The position numbers and the translations under genes were made by a program. Below, one piece after another: positions 61,540 to 64,000 of a stretch of DNA of 64,000 nucleotides. Origin of the DNA: Copromyces sp. CBS 386.78. Lineage: Eukaryota; Ascomycota; Sordariomycetes; Sordariales; Sordariaceae. Within the stretch, counting starts at the first letter, position 1, and the number at the start of each line of letters is the position of its first letter. The stretch covers positions 1 to 64,000 of the forward strand of contig MU839258.1 of the NCBI GenBank assembly GCA_030685235.1, in the 5' to 3' direction. The notes under the pieces are model-generated. The model was not told the DNA's origin. It was given only the letters and a program-made list of their open reading frames with translations, and ran no database searches.

Positions 61540-62560
61540 AATAAATTAAACTTTCTTTTTTAAATTTCTTAAATTTTATATTTATATTCCTTAAAAATGC
61601 CGCCTATAAAGTTTTTAATTATTTTATAGGGGTTGAACCGCTTACTACCGCTACTTTAGTCGCTATTATAGTACTTTTAATTGTAATCCTAGTAAATTCC
61701 GGACTTACGCTTTCTATTATTTTAATAGAAGTATAATAATTTTTAAGCGAATTAGGGGAGGAATTCCGCTCTTTCTATACTAATTAAAATAATTAGGCCG
61801 ATTTTTAAACTTTCGTTGTCGCCGAATTTTCCTATATTAATTATAAGGCCGCTACTACTATTAAAATTACCGCCGCCGATACTACTACTAACGCCGAATC
61901 CACCGCCGCTATTACCCGAAATATTATTATAAGTATTAATATTATTATTTCCGAATTTAAATCCTAACTTACTAGGTTCGAATCCTACCTTTTTAAATTA
62001 AAGTCTTAGGTTAACGTTATTAGTAGTACGGTTATAGTATTAGACGCCCGTACTAATAAGTTCGAATTTTAATATATTATCGTTCGGTCGATTTTCGGCT
62101 AAATTTTAACTCGCTTCGATAAATTAAAAGAAAAGGAGAAAGAAAGGGGGAGGGAAAAATATAGGGTAATAGAAGTAGAAGAGGATAATAGTAATAATTT
62201 AGGGCCTAATATTTGTATTCGGTTAATTATATTATTTAGGGGTACGATTAGGGGTATTAATACCGCTATTATTAAATTAGAAGAAGTAATAAGGATAAGG
62301 GAGGAGGTAGAAAGGGTAAAAGAATTAGAAAAGACTAAAGAGAAGAAGAAGGAGAAGATTAAAAAGAGAATTTATTTTATTAACGTTAACGAAGAAGACG
62401 AGGTTAAATAAAAAAATTTTACTAAGAAGAAGAAGCGGTTTACTTATTAGGCTAAAAAGCTTTCGGCTTTTATACTCCGGGTATTAAAGAACTTTAGTAG
62501 TACTATAGAGCCGGGCTTCGGTTCGCCTATCCTAAGGGAAACCCTTTAATTAAATTATTT
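61540..62560 (+). pseudogene. RIPed Glu/Lys-rich reading frame, unassigned
   Basis: A plus-strand frame with few stops shows Thr/Ala-rich sequence around 61860-61920 and then a long Glu/Lys/Arg-rich, coiled-coil-like stretch at 62120-62400 (e.g. RIREEVERVKELEKTKEKKK). It lies antisense to, and downstream of, the chromovirus pol. It could be a gag of another element or an antisense ORF of the chromovirus; I cannot decide. Confidence 0.35.
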
Positions 62561-62599
62561 TATTCGGCCTTTATACCCTTTTTTTAATATTGTTAATAT

Positions 62600-64000
62600 T
62601 AATTAGTCTCCCTTCCGTTTAATTTTATACTTTATAAATTAATTTATTAGTCCGTCGTTAATTCGAATATTTCTATATTTTTTTTTAAAGGTCTTTAGCG
62701 CTTTAAATTTTATAAAGTCTTTTAAAGGATACTATAAGGGTTTATAATACTTTATTTATTTTACTAATACTTTTCTATTTATTAATGAACTGTTTATATA
62801 TAATATTTCCTTTATAAAATATTCCTCTTTACCTTCTATTAGGATTAGCGGAGGTTAATAATTTACAATTATTTACCCCGGTAAAGGGTCGTTTATAACC
62901 TTCCGGAAGCAATTAATATAAAAAATATTATAAACGTTATTTAATAAACTAGTAAATTCTATAACTAATAGGGAGAGGATTTAAAAAACAATATACTTAA
63001 TATATAACTAATCAAACTTCTTCTTAAATTTAGGAGAAGCGTAATTTTTAAAATTCAATTATATTTTATCGTTTATTTAAAAACGTTTAACAGGTCGGCG
63101 GGTATAGTTAATATACTTCTCTTACTCTTAGGCCATTATAACTATAATAATTCAATAGATATCCGTAATTTATAATAATTTTTCGACGAATTATTAAGCC
63201 TAAATATCCGCTGGAATACGGGAGTTTCTAAATAATTCGGGAATAACCGGTACTACAGTTTTAGGATCGAAATTATATATTATAAAGAAGGGAGATATAT
63301 CGATAAATATATTTATACGATTATTAATTGCTAATTAGGTTATTAAGTACTATTTATACTAATTATTTTAAGCCTAATTAATATACGCTTTTAAAAAGGT
63401 TTAAACCTTTTAATTTATCCTTTCGGAATTATTATCGGTCTAAGGGTAATAGGCTATATTTAATAATTATTTAATACTTAAAAATTTATAAAATCTCTTT
63501 TAGAACCGTTTAATCTAATTAGAGCCCTAATTATTAATAATTAATTATAGTTAACTATAGTACTGAACAAAGTAATTTAAAAACCTTTTAATATATATTT
63601 TTATATTTATCGATAGTATAGGTTTTAGGATAACGTTTTTACTAAGGCGGTCTTTAATAATTAGGAGGTAAGTATTACTTCTTAATAAAGGAAAATCGGT
63701 AATAAAATTCATTTAAATATCCTAGAAAAATTAGTTTAAAATAAGTAGAAATTGTAGGAGCCCTTTCCGCTAGTTTTTCTAATACTTAGCCGAATTACAA
63801 ATATAGTAATCATAAAAAAACTATTATATATAAGCGTTTAATAGCGGTTAATAGAAGTATTAAATAAGAATTATTATAATACTTATTCTTCTTAAGTGCC
63901 CGAAGGCTTAAAAATCGTACGTAATTTAAATAATCTTAGTATAGAGGGCGTTAAATTTTTTATTGGAATTAGAAAATTGTATAGCTTCGGATTTAATCGT
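62600..64000 (-). mobile_element. Minus-strand chromovirus (Ty3/gypsy), truncated by window end
   Basis: Read on the minus strand from the right edge: integrase blocks YLLIIKDRLSKNVIL, INN.GSN (live: SDRGSNW), AYYP.TDNNSERIN (live: AYHPQTDGGTERAN) at about 63700-63350, then, near 62870-62690, a chromodomain with EYFIKEIL, KVLVKWIKYY and LKDFIKFKALKTF, matching the usual (E)YEVE.IL...LVKW.GY...W.P...L... layout. Chromodomains direct such elements to H3K9-methylated heterochromatin. Frames are broken by RIP stops. The 3' LTR is probably 58862-59166, with the Mutator-like element in between. RT and the 5' LTR lie beyond the window. Confidence 0.82.

Overview
The window looks like a piece of a filamentous ascomycete (Pezizomycotina) chromosome. 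It alternates between normal-composition islands with intron-containing or secreted-protein genes and long AT-rich tracts of dead transposons. In the tracts CpA/TpG is almost absent while CpG persists, conserved retrotransposon motifs are full of stops, and catalytic Asp codons have become Asn. This is the signature of repeat-induced point mutation (RIP). I cannot name the species.

Layout. 1-2110 is RIP-ruined DNA, including a broken multi-exon reading frame. 2110-2217 continues at 7966-9225 as one unique segment holding a HET-domain gene remnant; it is split by a minus-strand Ty1/copia element (2218-7965, TSD CCCTT). A second, plus-strand copia (9226-14642, TSD GTCTC) splits the segment again. 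14643-33055 is the gene island: a 570-aa unknown protein (15206-16976, +), a collapsed GH43-type secreted glycosidase (18211-18546, +), a secreted/one-TM kelch-repeat protein (19120-21353, -), a BBE-type FAD oxidoreductase with six exons (25312-27194, -) and a 922-aa membrane protein (28738-31506, -). A very young 1,235-bp non-autonomous LTR element (22549-23783, TSD GAGAT) sits between the kelch and FAD genes.

33056-56454 is a deep transposon nest. After a Tc1/mariner relic, a minus-strand copia (about 36.1-55.1 kb) was entered by a minus-strand Ty3/gypsy (38019-53864, TSD TTAGG). That was entered by a gag-only LTR element (42981-52351, TSD TAAAG), whose left LTR was entered by a second, plus-strand gypsy of the same family (43003-50171, TSD CCAGG). 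An un-RIPed 577-bp MITE (38889-39465, TA TSD) landed in the outer gypsy later. 56454-64000 holds an un-RIPed low-complexity island, a gypsy gag-protease fragment, and a minus-strand chromovirus whose chromodomain and integrase run off the right edge. The chromovirus is interrupted by a Mutator-like TIR element (59757-61438, TSD TATTAATAAG), which itself holds a solo LTR (60709-61061, TSD CTTAT).

The island genes form no obvious pathway or cluster; three encode secreted or membrane-anchored proteins. The most informative content is the datable order of insertions, which separates RIPed old elements from un-RIPed young ones, and the MITE, whose two terminal hairpins differ by paired compensatory changes.
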